The notes: generated from the letters alone by a model not told the origin. Shown: positions 26,313-35,321, numbered from the stretch's first letter. The stretch: DNA of 64,000 bases from Actinobacteria bacterium UBA6100 (GCA_002423585.1 DIWS01000015.1:124001-188000), one strand, 5' to 3'. Numbers and translations are program-made.

Positions 26313-27020
26313 ATGCTGTCGTTCGCACTCGGACTCGCCGGCTTCACGCTACTGATACTCGCGGCCGGGTTGCGCGACCCTATCGGTCTCGGCCTCCTGT
26401 TCTCCTCAAGCGTCGACATCGTGGCCGACGCACGCCTTGAGGAGCCGGTGCTGGGCATCCCGCCTCTGTACGTCCTCGCCTGTGCGCTCGCCGGCGCTGC
26501 CACCGTGGCCGGCCTCGCCGGTGCGGGCTACGCGGCACGCTGGGGAGCCGGCGTGCTCGTTGCGACGTTCTTGTTGCTGACGCTGTGGGACATGCGCCGC
26601 CGACGGGGCACGCTCGCGGTCTACATCAGGCTGCGCCGGGTGGAGATCGGTTTCGAGCCGCAGGGCGAGGTGATCGAGATCCCCAAGCTCGTGTTCCTGG
26701 TGATGAACCAGCCCACGCCACTGGTGTGGCTCGCAGCCGCCGCTGCGCTGTGTGCGACCGGCGTCGTACTCTATCCCGTGGAGTCCTGGCTCGGGCTGGT
26801 GCCGTTCGCATTGCTCTCGGCGAGCCTTGTCTGGCTGTGGCTGCGCAACCGCACGAGTCCGTGGGAGCCGCTCGCGCGTCGCCTGCGCTGGCTGAGTCTC
26901 CGAAGCGGCGGACGACTCATCGAGCCTCTGGAGCACGCGCTTGAGATCGATCCCGAGGTGGTGCTCGTGCGCGCTGCCGCCGACGCCGTGGTCGCGCGAT
27001 TCCTGGGGCAGGAACGGTAG
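26313..27020 (+). CDS. Integral membrane protein of unknown function
   Basis: A 235-residue protein with about five hydrophobic segments, including MLSFALGLAGFTLLILAAGL, PLYVLACALAGAATVAGLAGAGYA, WGAGVLVATFLLLTLW, LVWLAAAAALCATGVVLYPV and WLGLVPFALLSASLVWLWL. The C-terminal about 50 residues are soluble and helical (EPLEHALEIDPEVVLVRAAADAVVARFLGQER). It is divergent from the multiheme cytochrome. No family is recognised. Confidence 0.7.
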   Translation: MLSFALGLAGFTLLILAAGLRDPIGLGLLFSSSVDIVADARLEEPVLGIPPLYVLACALAGAATVAGLAGAGYAARWGAGVLVATFLLLTLWDMRRRRGTLAVYIRLRRVEIGFEPQGEVIEIPKLVFLVMNQPTPLVWLAAAAALCATGVVLYPVESWLGLVPFALLSASLVWLWLRNRTSPWEPLARRLRWLSLRSGGRLIEPLEHALEIDPEVVLVRAAADAVVARFLGQER

Positions 27021-27163
27021 GGCCGGCTTCCCGGTCGCTCCTGATGCATCAGAGAGTAATAATGGTTCAGTCTTACTCGGGTTTCCTCATTTGTGCAGGG
27101 ATACTGCTCGCTGTGAAGAACGTCACAAGCAGACCTGATAGTTTTTCACGAATGGAGTGTCCC

Positions 27164-27529
27164 GTGCTTCGACGCAACGTGAACGACGAGAGCCTCGGCA
27201 TCCGCGTCCATGAGGTGAACCGCCAGCGTGCGGTCGACCGGGCGATCGAGCGAGCCCGGCACGGGCTCAAGGCCGACTGGCTCTATCTGACCGCCGATGA
27301 CATCTGCAACCTCCGCTGGCTGCTGGGCGAGCTGTGGTCCACCAAGAGCCGTGACGAGTGGGAGCAGCTGCACTTCAGCAAGCTCGAGTACGAGCAGGTG
27401 CAGCGGCTTGCGGGCATCGGTGACCGCCTGCGGCGCCACCGCACGAACAAGATGGTCGGCCTCTCAGACGCGCTCGCGCTCATCGCTGACGGAGCGACCT
27501 CGGTCGATATGGCCTACATCGCCAACTAG
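27164..27529 (+). CDS. Small helical protein of unknown function
   Basis: A 121-residue soluble protein (LRRNVNDESLGIRVHEVNRQRAVDRAIERAR...). It is mostly charged helix, with a Trp-rich middle (NLRWLLGELWSTKSRDEWEQLHFSKLEYEQVQRLAGIGDRL). Start GTG 27164 has GGAG 6 nt upstream; in-frame ATG 27152 would add four residues. No signal peptide and no known motif. Confidence 0.6.
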   Translation: MLRRNVNDESLGIRVHEVNRQRAVDRAIERARHGLKADWLYLTADDICNLRWLLGELWSTKSRDEWEQLHFSKLEYEQVQRLAGIGDRLRRHRTNKMVGLSDALALIADGATSVDMAYIAN

Positions 27530-27541
27530 TCGGCGCGCCCG

Positions 27542-28492
27542 TCAGGTGGCCAGGCTCTGTTCAGCCTGCGACTCCGGCAGCGATTCGGCCTCGATGTAGA
27601 CCCGCGTGCACTCGGGGTACGCACCCTGCAGGTCGCGCTCCACCCGGCGGATCGAGTCGTGCATCTCCTCGGCGGTGGTGCCGGGCCTGAACGCCACTCC
27701 CAGGTTCACGAGCAGGTCGTTCGGCCCCATGTACATCGTCAGGATGTCGCCCGCACGGTCGATGGCGGGGTCGGCTTCCACACGGCGCTTGAGGTCAGCC
27801 AGCGTCTCGGCGTCCACGCCCTCTCCGAGGAGCAGTCCCTTCGTCTCGAAGGCGAGCACGAAGGCCACCGCCATGAGCAGCAAACCGATGACGATCGATG
27901 CGACGCCGTCGAGGTACGGGTTCTGCAGCAGGTGTCCGAAGAAGACGCCGAGGAAGGCGAAGACCAGACCGAGCATCGCCGCGCTGTCCTCAAGCACGAT
28001 GGTGTAGGTGCTCGGGTCCTTCGCGTTGCGGATGTACTGCCAGGAGCCCTGCGAGCCCTTCGACTTCATGAACTCACGGATCGCCACGGAAAACGACCAT
28101 CCCTCGACGACGAGCGCGACCGCAAGGACGATGTAGTTCACGGTGGGGTCGCTGTGGATCGCCTCAGGCGCGACGTGCCTGATGTGGGAGATGCCCTCGT
28201 ACAGGGACATGCCACCACCGATGCCGAAGATCGAGACCGATACCACGAGCGTCCAGAAGTAGAGCGCCTTGCCATGGCCGAACGGGTGACCCTCGTCGGC
28301 TGGACGCTTGGCGCGGTTCATCCCGTGGAGCAGCAGACCACCGTTGCCGGTGTCGACGAGCGAGTGGATGCCCTCGGAGATCATCGCCGATGAGCCGGTG
28401 ATGGCTGCGGCGATGAACTTGATGATGGCGATCACCAGGTTGCCGATCACTGCGGCGATCACCGCCGTCTTAGACCCTCCATGCCCTGCCAT
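27542..28492 (-). CDS. Cation diffusion facilitator (CDF) metal exporter
   Basis: A 316-residue CDF protein. Six membrane helices carry the transport-site motifs: the first in SEGIHSLVDTGNG (the usual HxxxD pattern reads H-SLV-D), and the second in the later helix VLEDSAAMLGLVFAFLGVFFG (xxxxD-ExxxD variant). HPFGHGKALYFW is the family signature loop. The C-terminal cytoplasmic ferredoxin-like domain is DAETLADLKRRVEADP...YMGPNDLLVNLGVAF. It exports Zn, Fe or Mn by proton antiport. Start ATG 28492 with GAGAGGAC. Confidence 0.88.
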   Translation of the reverse strand: MAGHGGSKTAVIAAVIGNLVIAIIKFIAAAITGSSAMISEGIHSLVDTGNGGLLLHGMNRAKRPADEGHPFGHGKALYFWTLVVSVSIFGIGGGMSLYEGISHIRHVAPEAIHSDPTVNYIVLAVALVVEGWSFSVAIREFMKSKGSQGSWQYIRNAKDPSTYTIVLEDSAAMLGLVFAFLGVFFGHLLQNPYLDGVASIVIGLLLMAVAFVLAFETKGLLLGEGVDAETLADLKRRVEADPAIDRAGDILTMYMGPNDLLVNLGVAFRPGTTAEEMHDSIRRVERDLQGAYPECTRVYIEAESLPESQAEQSLAT

Positions 28493-28640
28493 GTGTGTCC
28501 TCTCGCTTGTATTGCGGCGTGGTCCGCTCACACGCGTCGAACCGCCTGCACATGATACCGCTGTGTGGCGCGCCGGACATGCCCCGGGTGACGTAGGATT
28601 GGGACGACGGATCTCGGCAAACGGGAAGGGCAGGCACGGG

Positions 28641-29069
28641 ATGTCACCACTTCGGATCTTGGCGTCGCTCGCACTGGTGGCAGTACTCGTGGCCAGTTGC
28701 TCGGCGGATGCGGGGGAGACCGTCACCCTCGGAGGAGTAGAGGTCCGGGTGCTCGTGGCGGACGACGATCGTGAGCGCTCGCGCGGTCTGCAGGGCTACG
28801 ACTCGCTGACGGACGGGGAGGGCATGCTGTTCGTCTATGACGATGCGGTCGTTCGCACCTTCGCCATGAAGCAGGTCGCATTCCCGATCGATGTGCTGTT
28901 CGTCGGCGAGGAACTCACGGTCACGGCCGTCGAGCCGCTCGACCCGGGCGACGCGCGACTCGTTTCAAGCCCCGGGACGTGCCGGTACGTGGTCGAGCTC
29001 CCGCAGGGGTGGGCCGAGAAGCAGGGGATCGCGGTGGGGGACGCCTTCGAGTATGCCTCGAACCGCTAG
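28641..29069 (+). CDS. DUF192 lipoprotein
   Basis: A 142-residue protein with lipoprotein signal ILASLALVAVLVASC and a DUF192 domain: RVLVADDDRERSRGLQGYDSLTDGEGMLFVYDD, FAMKQVAFPIDVLFVG and YVVELPQGWAEKQGIAVGD. DUF192 proteins are small periplasmic or extracellular beta-barrels of unclear function. It is a single gene divergent from the CDF exporter. Bases 29070-29323 hold no gene I can support. Confidence 0.85.
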   Translation: MSPLRILASLALVAVLVASCSADAGETVTLGGVEVRVLVADDDRERSRGLQGYDSLTDGEGMLFVYDDAVVRTFAMKQVAFPIDVLFVGEELTVTAVEPLDPGDARLVSSPGTCRYVVELPQGWAEKQGIAVGDAFEYASNR

Positions 29070-29323
29070 AGCTCGACGTACGGGTGAGCGGTGAAGATGC
29101 GCTTCACCCGGCGCAGCCTGATCGTCGATGCGCAGGAGACCGTGGGTCGCTTGAACCACACGATACCGTGACGCCGCACGCGAGGAACGAGGCGGCTGGG
29201 TTGGGAAAGAGGAGAGAAAGGCACCTTGCCGGTGGCGGTTCCGCTGAGCCGGCGGGCCGGACGGGGATATCGCAACATAGAGTGCCCCATCGAGGTGCAG
29301 TATACCGTATCAGGTGGTTATCG

Positions 29324-30133
29324 TCATCCCGTGATGTCCGGCACCGTCCCGGTCGGCATGCCGCACGCCTCGTAGATGCGGCGCTCGGCCTCTTCGATGG
29401 GCCCCAACTCGATCTCGACGCCCAGTGCCTTAGCCCGGTCGGCGGTCGTGAGCGCGGCCGTCACTGCGTTGCACACCGTGATCGCGACCTGGTTCGGCGA
29501 CGGTCGGAACAGCGGTTCGACCGAACCGTCCGGTCGCACGTGCACGTACAGGCCGCTCGCCGAGGTGTTGCCGTGCGCGCGATCCGACAGGATGGGGTAC
29601 ACGTAGCCGAGGTACTCGGTCAGGCCCGGCACGACCGAGTCGGCACGCTCGGCCATGGCGTTGAAGCTCAAGCGTGTCCAGCGCTCGTACTTGGGCCGGT
29701 CCTCGCGCTCGGGCGCCTCCGTGCCCGCGAAGGCTGCGATGAGCTCCTCCCGTCCGGGTAACCGCCGGTTCTCGAAGCCGAGCCACTTCGCGGCGAGCAC
29801 ATCGGGTTCCGTGGAGATGTAGCTCACGGTGACCATGTCCTCGACCATCGCGCGAAGGAGCGTCTGCGCTTCGGGCGCCCATCCCGCCTCGCACAGCGTA
29901 AGGACGGCCGCCAGGTTGCGCACACACCTGATGAGGAAGAGCGATCCCAGGAACGCCTGCGCCGATTCGTCGAGCGTGAGCCCGGCCGTGAGCGGAGCCT
30001 GGAGGGCACGCAGACCTTCGCGAGCCTCGGCAATGACCGGAGGTGTGGCGGAAGCGTCGTTCGGCGCGATGGCTGGTCTCCTTGCTCGGCGGACCGCATG
30101 AGGCCATGATACCCTCAACTGCCGCGCAGCCAT
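29324..30133 (-). CDS. DUF5677-like protein
   Basis: An up-to-269-residue helical protein. The segment LIRCVRNLAAVLTLCEAGWAPEAQTLLRAMVEDMVTVSYIS resembles the DUF5677/HEPN-like helical core, followed by YVYPILSDRAHGNTSASGLYV, a conserved SxxxH-type region. DUF5677 proteins are often found beside mobile or defence genes, though their activity is unknown. The start is uncertain. The first about 20 residues from ATG 30133 look non-native, and an AAGGAG lies further in without a standard start after it. Confidence 0.6.
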   Translation of the reverse strand: MAARQLRVSWPHAVRRARRPAIAPNDASATPPVIAEAREGLRALQAPLTAGLTLDESAQAFLGSLFLIRCVRNLAAVLTLCEAGWAPEAQTLLRAMVEDMVTVSYISTEPDVLAAKWLGFENRRLPGREELIAAFAGTEAPEREDRPKYERWTRLSFNAMAERADSVVPGLTEYLGYVYPILSDRAHGNTSASGLYVHVRPDGSVEPLFRPSPNQVAITVCNAVTAALTTADRAKALGVEIELGPIEEAERRIYEACGMPTGTVPDITG

Positions 30134-30147
30134 CCAGCCGAGGAGCG

Positions 30148-31056
30148 ATGACGACCGTGCCCGTGTCCGTGCCCTGCCCCGTGTCGGTACACGATGCCGA
30201 ACTGCCGGGCACTCGGCTGCGCTTCGCCGAATGCGGCGATGGCCCGCCCATGATCATCGTGCCGGCCACGGTCTCGCTCATCGAGGACTGGACGCCGATG
30301 ATCCAGTTCATCGGCCAGCGCTACCGCACCTACTTCTTCGAGATGCCGGGCCACGGTGGCAGCACACCGCTTGCCGAGGGCTTCTCGAGCACCCGTCTCA
30401 CTGCCGTGATCGGCGATCTTGCCGACCACGTGGGTGCGGAGCAGTTCGCGCTGCTCGGCTTCTCCTTCGGCGGCATCCTCGCACTCCGCGCACTCCAGGG
30501 GCTTGGTCCGCGCGTGACGAAGGTCGGCCTGCTCTCGCCGTGTGTGAGCAACCTCGCGCTCTCCCGTCCGCCGATAGACCGCGCGCTCGTGTCTGCGGTG
30601 GTGAGCGCGCTCGAGCACCGTGTGCCGCGCAACGCGCTCGCATGGCTGCTCAACAACGAAGCGGCCGTGCGGCTGGTGATCTGGTTCATGTGCGATATCG
30701 GCGGGTTCGAGACACCCACCGACCTTCGGGGCCGGCTCATGTCGTATTCGTCGTCCACGCTGCAGGTGCTGGTGGCGCAGGTACGCGAGATCCTCACCGT
30801 GACCGAGGAGGAGCTCGCGGGCCCGTACCCGCAGCCGTGCTTCTTCGGCATGTCCGAGTTCGACCCGCTTCTGGAGTACCGTCGCACCGAGGCGTTCGTG
30901 CGGGCGAACTTCAGCGACCTGGTCGTCGAGACCTTCGACTGGCCGTACCATGCGCCGCCGGTGCCGCTGACGTACGATGACTATGTGCGCGACTACACCA
31001 CGCTTCTTGAGGCCGACGCCGCCCGCGTGTCGGGGGCTGCAGCCACGGGTATCTAA
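30148..31056 (+). CDS. Alpha/beta-hydrolase
   Basis: A 302-residue hydrolase starting at ATG 30148 with GAGGAG. It has an oxyanion strand PPMIIVPATVSLIEDW, FFEMPGHGGSTPL, the nucleophile elbow LLGFSFGGILAL (Ser), a probable acid in FFGMSEFDPLLEY and a catalytic His in FDWPYHAPP. A helical cap (residues about 130-210) carries a cluster of hydrophobic residues. It is likely an esterase or lipase-like enzyme on a small hydrophobic ester; the substrate is unknown. Confidence 0.8.
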   Translation: MTTVPVSVPCPVSVHDAELPGTRLRFAECGDGPPMIIVPATVSLIEDWTPMIQFIGQRYRTYFFEMPGHGGSTPLAEGFSSTRLTAVIGDLADHVGAEQFALLGFSFGGILALRALQGLGPRVTKVGLLSPCVSNLALSRPPIDRALVSAVVSALEHRVPRNALAWLLNNEAAVRLVIWFMCDIGGFETPTDLRGRLMSYSSSTLQVLVAQVREILTVTEEELAGPYPQPCFFGMSEFDPLLEYRRTEAFVRANFSDLVVETFDWPYHAPPVPLTYDDYVRDYTTLLEADAARVSGAAATGI

Positions 31057-31104
31057 CGGTTGTCAGCCCACCGGCTGGGCTGCGCACGACGAAAGGACCG
31101 AACG

Positions 31105-31404
31105 ATGATCAAGCGGGTTGTGCTGCTCGCGCTGATGCTCGCCGTGCTCGTCGCGGTGGCTGCGTGTGGCTCGGAGGAGCCGGCAGTGGAGGTCGAGCCC
31201 ACGATCGGTGAGTCCACCGGTCTCGATGGCGCCACGATCCTGGCCGAGAAGTGCGACGGTGTGTGTCATTCGCTCGACAGGATCGAGGCCGCCGACTACG
31301 ACGCGGTCGGTTGGGCCGAGGTCATCACCCAGATGAATGACCAGGGCGCGAACGTCAGCGACGACGAGGCCGCAGCGCTCGCCGAGTATCTGTCCCTGCA
31401 GTAG
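31105..31404 (+). CDS. Small c-type cytochrome-like lipoprotein with CX3CH motif
   Basis: A 99-residue protein with lipoprotein signal VVLLALMLAVLVAVAAC. The mature domain reads ATILAEKCDGVCHSLDRIE...VGWAEVITQMNDQGANVSDDEAAALAEYLSLQ, a pattern like short mono-heme cytochromes in which CxxCHSLDRI is followed by W, a Met and LxxYLS. Here the heme-binding motif is CDGVCH, with three residues between the cysteines. Met in ITQM is a candidate sixth ligand. Start ATG 31105 with GAAAGGA. Covalent heme attachment is probable but not certain. Confidence 0.65.
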   Translation: MIKRVVLLALMLAVLVAVAACGSEEPAVEVEPTIGESTGLDGATILAEKCDGVCHSLDRIEAADYDAVGWAEVITQMNDQGANVSDDEAAALAEYLSLQ

Positions 31405-31425
31405 GCCGAAGGGCGGATCAGAGAC

Positions 31426-32376
31426 GTGGGACGGGTGCGGGTGGGCACCTGCTCGTGGGCGGACCGGACCATGATCGAGGCCTGGTACCCGTCGAACGTC
31501 AGCACGCCCGCCGCACGGCTGCGCTACTATGCCGAGCGGTTCGACACCGTCGAAGCTGATGCGCCGTTCTACGCGATCCCCGATCGGCGGGTGGTCGAGA
31601 ACTGGGCTAAGCGCACGCCGCCCGGGTTCACGTTCCACGTGAAGGCGTTCGGCATGATGACGCAGCACGCCGTGGACGAGCGCGCTCTTCATCCCGAGTT
31701 GCGCGAGTACCCGCACGCCGTCGAGCGCGGGAGGGTGAAGCGCCCGTCGCAGGAGATGGTGGACGTGGCCTTCGATCTGTTCCTCGAGTCGATCGAGCCA
31801 CTCGAGGAGGCGGGAAAGCTCGGCGGCGTCCTCATGCAGTTCCCGCCGTTCTTCACCGCACTCGATGAGGCGCTCCACGAGGAGAACCTGGCATACATCG
31901 ACTATGCGCGGGACAAGCTCGGCAAGCGCCGGATGCTGGTGGAGTTCCGCCACCCATCGTGGGTAGAGGAGGGGAGAGCGCGACAGACACTCGCCTTCCT
32001 CGCCGAGCGCGACATCAGCTACGTCGCCGTGGACGCGCCGCAGTTCCCCACACGCACGACGATGCCTCCGCTCGTGGCCGCCACCAGCAAGATCGGGTAC
32101 GTGCGACTGCACGGCCGGAACCGCGAGACATACTTTGCGCGCAACGTCTCGGCGGCCGACCGCTTCGACTACCTTTACACGCCCGGCGAGCTCGATGAGT
32201 GGGCGCCGAAGGTGCGCGAGCTGGCCGAGGGCACTGACGTCACCTACGTGATGTTCAACAACTGCAAGTACGACTACGCGCCGCGCAACGCGCGAGAGCT
32301 GGCCGAGATCCTCGGCCCGGAGCTCGTGGCGCCCTGGGAGGGTGCCACCGCGGGGCAGCTGGGTCTCGGTCTGTAG
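31426..32376 (+). CDS. DUF72 (YecE-like) family protein
   Basis: A 316-residue TIM-barrel-like protein starting at GTG 31426. Conserved DUF72 features are VRVGTCSWADRTMIEAWYP, RLRYYAERFDTVEADAPFYAIPD, FTFHVKAF, LEFRHPSW (as MLVEFRHPSWV) and YVRLHGRN. The catalytic activity of the family is not established. The organism tolerates many neighbours of unrelated function here, so context says little. Confidence 0.88.
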   Translation: MGRVRVGTCSWADRTMIEAWYPSNVSTPAARLRYYAERFDTVEADAPFYAIPDRRVVENWAKRTPPGFTFHVKAFGMMTQHAVDERALHPELREYPHAVERGRVKRPSQEMVDVAFDLFLESIEPLEEAGKLGGVLMQFPPFFTALDEALHEENLAYIDYARDKLGKRRMLVEFRHPSWVEEGRARQTLAFLAERDISYVAVDAPQFPTRTTMPPLVAATSKIGYVRLHGRNRETYFARNVSAADRFDYLYTPGELDEWAPKVRELAEGTDVTYVMFNNCKYDYAPRNARELAEILGPELVAPWEGATAGQLGLGL

Positions 32377-32434
32377 ACGGGCCCGGAGGACGGGACGATG
32401 TCGGGTCCGTCACGCTTCGAGGAGTCGGTCACCG

Positions 32435-32581
32435 AACTGCCTCGACACGCCGGCTCGTGGTGAGGTCTGGCTGAACGGCCATCGCGTCGACGGACTTGGT
32501 CGGGGAGAGATTGCGCGGCTGCGCGCGGAGGAGATCGGCTTCATCTTCCAGGGCTTCAACCTAGCGACGACCGCCTCGTGA
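32435..32581 (+). pseudogene. ABC ATPase (LolD-type) fragment
   Basis: About 49 codons read NCLDTPARGEVWLNGHRVDGLGRGEIARLRAEEIGFIFQGFNL, which is the stretch between Walker A and the Q-loop of a LolD/MacB-type ATPase. There is no Walker A before it and no signature after it. It is not a copy of the intact ATPase at 32647-33354, which differs and lies on the other strand. It is a decayed remnant in the 270-bp gap. Confidence 0.65.
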
Positions 32582-32646
32582 GAACGGGGCCTTCGACAGG
32601 CCGTCGGCGCACGTGACGGCGGGTTACTCCCAGCGCCCCGTCGTCG

Positions 32647-33354
32647 CTAGCGCCCGACGGCGTAGTCGTTGCGGACGTCCTGCACCAACTCGCCGTCCGA
32701 GACCTCCAGGATGCGATCGGTCTGCTGCGCCACTGCCCGATCGTGCGTGACGATCAAGAACGACGTGCCAAGCTCGGCATTGATCGTCCGGAAGAGCTCG
32801 TAGACGGTCGCGGTGTTCCTGGTGTCGAGGTTGCCCGTGGGCTCGTCGGCGAGGATCAGCTTCGGCTGGTTCATCAGTGCTCTGCCGATCGCCACGCGCT
32901 GCTTCTGCCCCCCGGAGAGCTGGTTGGCGTTCTTCTTCTCGAGCCCCTTGAGGCCGAGGAGTTCGAGCGTTTCGAGCGTACGCGTCTTCTCTTCGGCGGT
33001 GACGGAACGGCCCGCGATCTGCGCGGGCATGGTGAGGTTCTCCCACACGCTGAACTCGGGCAGCAGGTAGTGGAACTGGAAGACGAAGCCGAGTCCGCTG
33101 TTGCGTACGCGGGCGCGGCCCTTCCGGCCAAGCGATGTGGTGTTCTCGCCGTCGAAGAGCACCTGGCCCGACGTGGGCGTGTCGAGCAGACCGATCATGT
33201 TGAGCAGCGTCGATTTGCCCGAGCCCGATTGGCCGATGATGCTCGCGAACTCGCCTTCGGCGAGCGTGAAGCTCACGCCCTTGAGCGCATGCGTGGCGGT
33301 GTCGCCCTCGCCGTAGACCTTCGACAGTGAGTCGGCAACCAGCAGGTCAGCCAT
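32647..33354 (-). CDS. ABC exporter ATP-binding protein, LolD/MacB type
   Basis: A 235-residue ATPase with Walker A GQSGSGKST, Q-loop VFQFHYLLPEFSV, signature QLSGGQKQR, Walker B LILADEPTGNLD and H-loop VTHDR. It is the last gene of an operon: B12-binding protein, FtsX-like permease, ATPase. Its start overlaps the permease stop by 8 nt. It would drive a mechanotransmission-type exporter or lipoprotein extractor. Confidence 0.9.
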   Translation of the reverse strand: MADLLVADSLSKVYGEGDTATHALKGVSFTLAEGEFASIIGQSGSGKSTLLNMIGLLDTPTSGQVLFDGENTTSLGRKGRARVRNSGLGFVFQFHYLLPEFSVWENLTMPAQIAGRSVTAEEKTRTLETLELLGLKGLEKKNANQLSGGQKQRVAIGRALMNQPKLILADEPTGNLDTRNTATVYELFRTINAELGTSFLIVTHDRAVAQQTDRILEVSDGELVQDVRNDYAVGR

Positions 33355-34471
33355 TCTGGATCACCTCGATCGGGTCGAGGCGCGAGGTGGAGCGCGCCGG
33401 GATGACCGACGACAGGAGCGCCACCGTGATGCCGATGACCGCCGAGAGAGCGATGAACGTCGGCTCCGGACGGACCGAGAACGGCACCGGGGCGAAGCTG
33501 AAGCCCCAGATGAGCGCGTAGCCGAGCCCGATGCCGCCGAGCGTGCCGCCCGCGCCGAGGAGCGCCGCCTGCCACAGGAAGATACGCCCGGACGCCGCGT
33601 CGCCCATACCGATCGCCTTCAAGATGCCGATCTGCCGTGTCTTTTGAACGGCGCTGATCGCGAGCGTCGAGGCGATGCCGAGCGCGACAGCCACGAGCAC
33701 GAAGACCTGGATCATCGCCGAGGAGCCCGACTGTGCCGCGAGACCGGAGAGCAGCTCCTCGTTCTCGGCCTGCCAGTCGACCGCCTCGACCCCGAACGCA
33801 TCCGCCAGGCGAGGCGCCACCTCGGAAGACGCGAACGGGTCGGTGAGTTGGATCTGCACCGCCGAGCACTCGTTATCGCTCATGCCGAGGGCGTCGGCGG
33901 CGGATGCCGTATCCACGAACACGAATCGCTCGTTCGCGGTGCCCTGCCCCAGGTCGAACACGCCGGAAACGCTGTAGCTGGCGACGCTGCCGTCCGGCAG
34001 GAGCAGGTCGAGCTGATCGCCGGCACCCACGCCGTACTCGTCAGCGAAGCGTTCGCCGACAAGCGCGTCGTTCTCTGCGAGCCGGTAGCTGCCCTCGGTG
34101 AGCTTGTCAGAGAGCTTGTAGATGGTATCGAGTCCGGCTGCGTCACCGCCGGTGAGGCTGAGCGGAACGCTGTCCTCACCCTCGGCGTAGATGGCCGAAA
34201 GGGTGCGGACGGCCACGGCCGTCGAGATCAGCGGCTCGGTCTCGACGGCATCTTCGGCGAACAGCGTCGATATGGCCCCACCATCCTCGGCACGCAACGT
34301 GACGTGCGGTGAGGAGCCCACGGCCGCGTCGATGAGGTCGGCCTGCAGGCTTGTGATGAGCGAGCCGACGAAGATCTGCGTGGCGATGCCCACCGCGATG
34401 CCCGCCATGATGAGCGCGCTCTGGCCGGGCGAGCTCTTGAGGAAGCGCGCGGCGATCCTGAAGCTCAGCAT
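33347..34471 (-). CDS. FtsX/MacB-like ABC permease
   Basis: A 374-residue protein starting MLSFRIAARFLKSSPGQSALIMAGIAVGIATQIFVGSLI (TM1). A large extracytoplasmic domain (residues about 45-235, including GERFADEYGVGAGDQLDLLLPDGS) follows, then three C-terminal helices: FVLVAVALGIASTLAISA, WQAALLGAGGTLGGIGLGYALIWG and FIALSAVIGITVALLSSVIPA. QKTRQIGILKAIGMGD is the coupling segment typical of the FtsX fold. The ATG is 1 nt after the B12-sensor stop codon. Confidence 0.88.
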   Translation of the reverse strand: MLSFRIAARFLKSSPGQSALIMAGIAVGIATQIFVGSLITSLQADLIDAAVGSSPHVTLRAEDGGAISTLFAEDAVETEPLISTAVAVRTLSAIYAEGEDSVPLSLTGGDAAGLDTIYKLSDKLTEGSYRLAENDALVGERFADEYGVGAGDQLDLLLPDGSVASYSVSGVFDLGQGTANERFVFVDTASAADALGMSDNECSAVQIQLTDPFASSEVAPRLADAFGVEAVDWQAENEELLSGLAAQSGSSAMIQVFVLVAVALGIASTLAISAVQKTRQIGILKAIGMGDAASGRIFLWQAALLGAGGTLGGIGLGYALIWGFSFAPVPFSVRPEPTFIALSAVIGITVALLSSVIPARSTSRLDPIEVIQNG

Positions 34472-34472
34472 C

Positions 34473-35108
34473 TCAGCCCACCTGCTCTGCGAGCGAGGGG
34501 ATGGAAGCGGGGTCGAGCAGCATGTCGCGCGCCCACCCGTCGGCTTCGATCGTGAACGCGGCGCCGCCCACCCAGATGCGCACGTCGGGGAGGGCGGCTG
34601 CGATCTCATCGACATACGGCCGGAGGCCCAGGCGGTGGAAGTGCGTGGACGCCGAGAGCACGATGGCGTCTGCGGCCAGCTCGCGCACTGCTGTGATGAG
34701 CTCATCGGCAGGCACGTTCGCGCCGAGCAGGTGGACCGTCCACCCGGCGAGCGCGAAGCGGTCAGCCGCCATCCGCAGGCCGAGGTCATGGTACTCATCG
34801 GGGGGTGTGGCGAGTACGACGGTGCGGCCGATGGGCGCCGGGGCGCGCTCGGCCACCAGCGGCTCGGACGCCTCGACGATCGTGCGGACGGTCGCAGTGG
34901 TGTAATGCTCCTCCCAGACCTCTGTCTCGCCGGCCTGCCATGAAGCTCCCACATCCACCATCAGCGCGCACAGCGTGTCGTAGAGCCCCGGTATCGTGAT
35001 GGCTCCCGTGCGAACGGCGTCGAGCGCGGCGGTCACCGCTGCGAAACGGTCGTGTGCGGCGATGTGCATCTCGAGGGTCGTGCGGAGAGTATCGGCTGCT
35101 TCGGACAT
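34473..35108 (-). CDS. Stand-alone CarH/LitR-type cobalamin-binding photosensor-like protein
   Basis: A 211-residue protein. A helical bundle contains W57-(9 residues)-E67-H68, the Wx9EH motif that caps the upper face of adenosylcobalamin in CarH-type light sensors. The Rossmann B12 domain has DEYHDLG with His107 as the probable cobalt ligand, then LLGANVPADELI and VGGAAF. The MerR DNA-binding domain of CarH is absent. ATG 35108 has AAAGGAG upstream. It leads an operon with an ABC permease and ATPase, so B12 or light sensing may act on the exporter directly or through an unseen partner. Confidence 0.82.
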   Translation of the reverse strand: MSEAADTLRTTLEMHIAAHDRFAAVTAALDAVRTGAITIPGLYDTLCALMVDVGASWQAGETEVWEEHYTTATVRTIVEASEPLVAERAPAPIGRTVVLATPPDEYHDLGLRMAADRFALAGWTVHLLGANVPADELITAVRELAADAIVLSASTHFHRLGLRPYVDEIAAALPDVRIWVGGAAFTIEADGWARDMLLDPASIPSLAEQVG

Positions 35109-35243
35109 GGCCACTCCTTTCGGACACGACCAGCATAGCTGTTCGGGCCTCCTGCATGCCCCGCCGAACTTGGTGTATGGACAACGCCCGCCGCGGTGGT
35201 TAGAATCCGTTTGCTGTCCGCCGCGAGGCGGACGCCCCAACGC

Positions 35244-35321
35244 GGGGGTGTAGCTCAGTTTGGTTAGAGCGCCGGCCTGTCAAGCCGGAGGTCGCGGGTT
35301 CGAGCCCCGTCACTCCCGCCA
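35244..35321 (+). tRNA. tRNA-Asp (anticodon GTC)
   Basis: The acceptor stem GGGGGTG (35244-35250) pairs with CACTCCC (35311-35317, one G-T pair). The anticodon stem CCGGC/GCCGG encloses CTGTCAA, with GTC at 35279-35281. The T-arm is GCGGGTTCGAGCCCCGT. The discriminator is G, as usual for Asp, and CCA is encoded. Confidence 0.96.

Noticed and set aside
32377..32646. A second functional ABC ATPase gene between the DUF72 gene and the LolD-type ATPase
   Set aside because: Only the segment between Walker A and the Q-loop remains, so it is a fragment.
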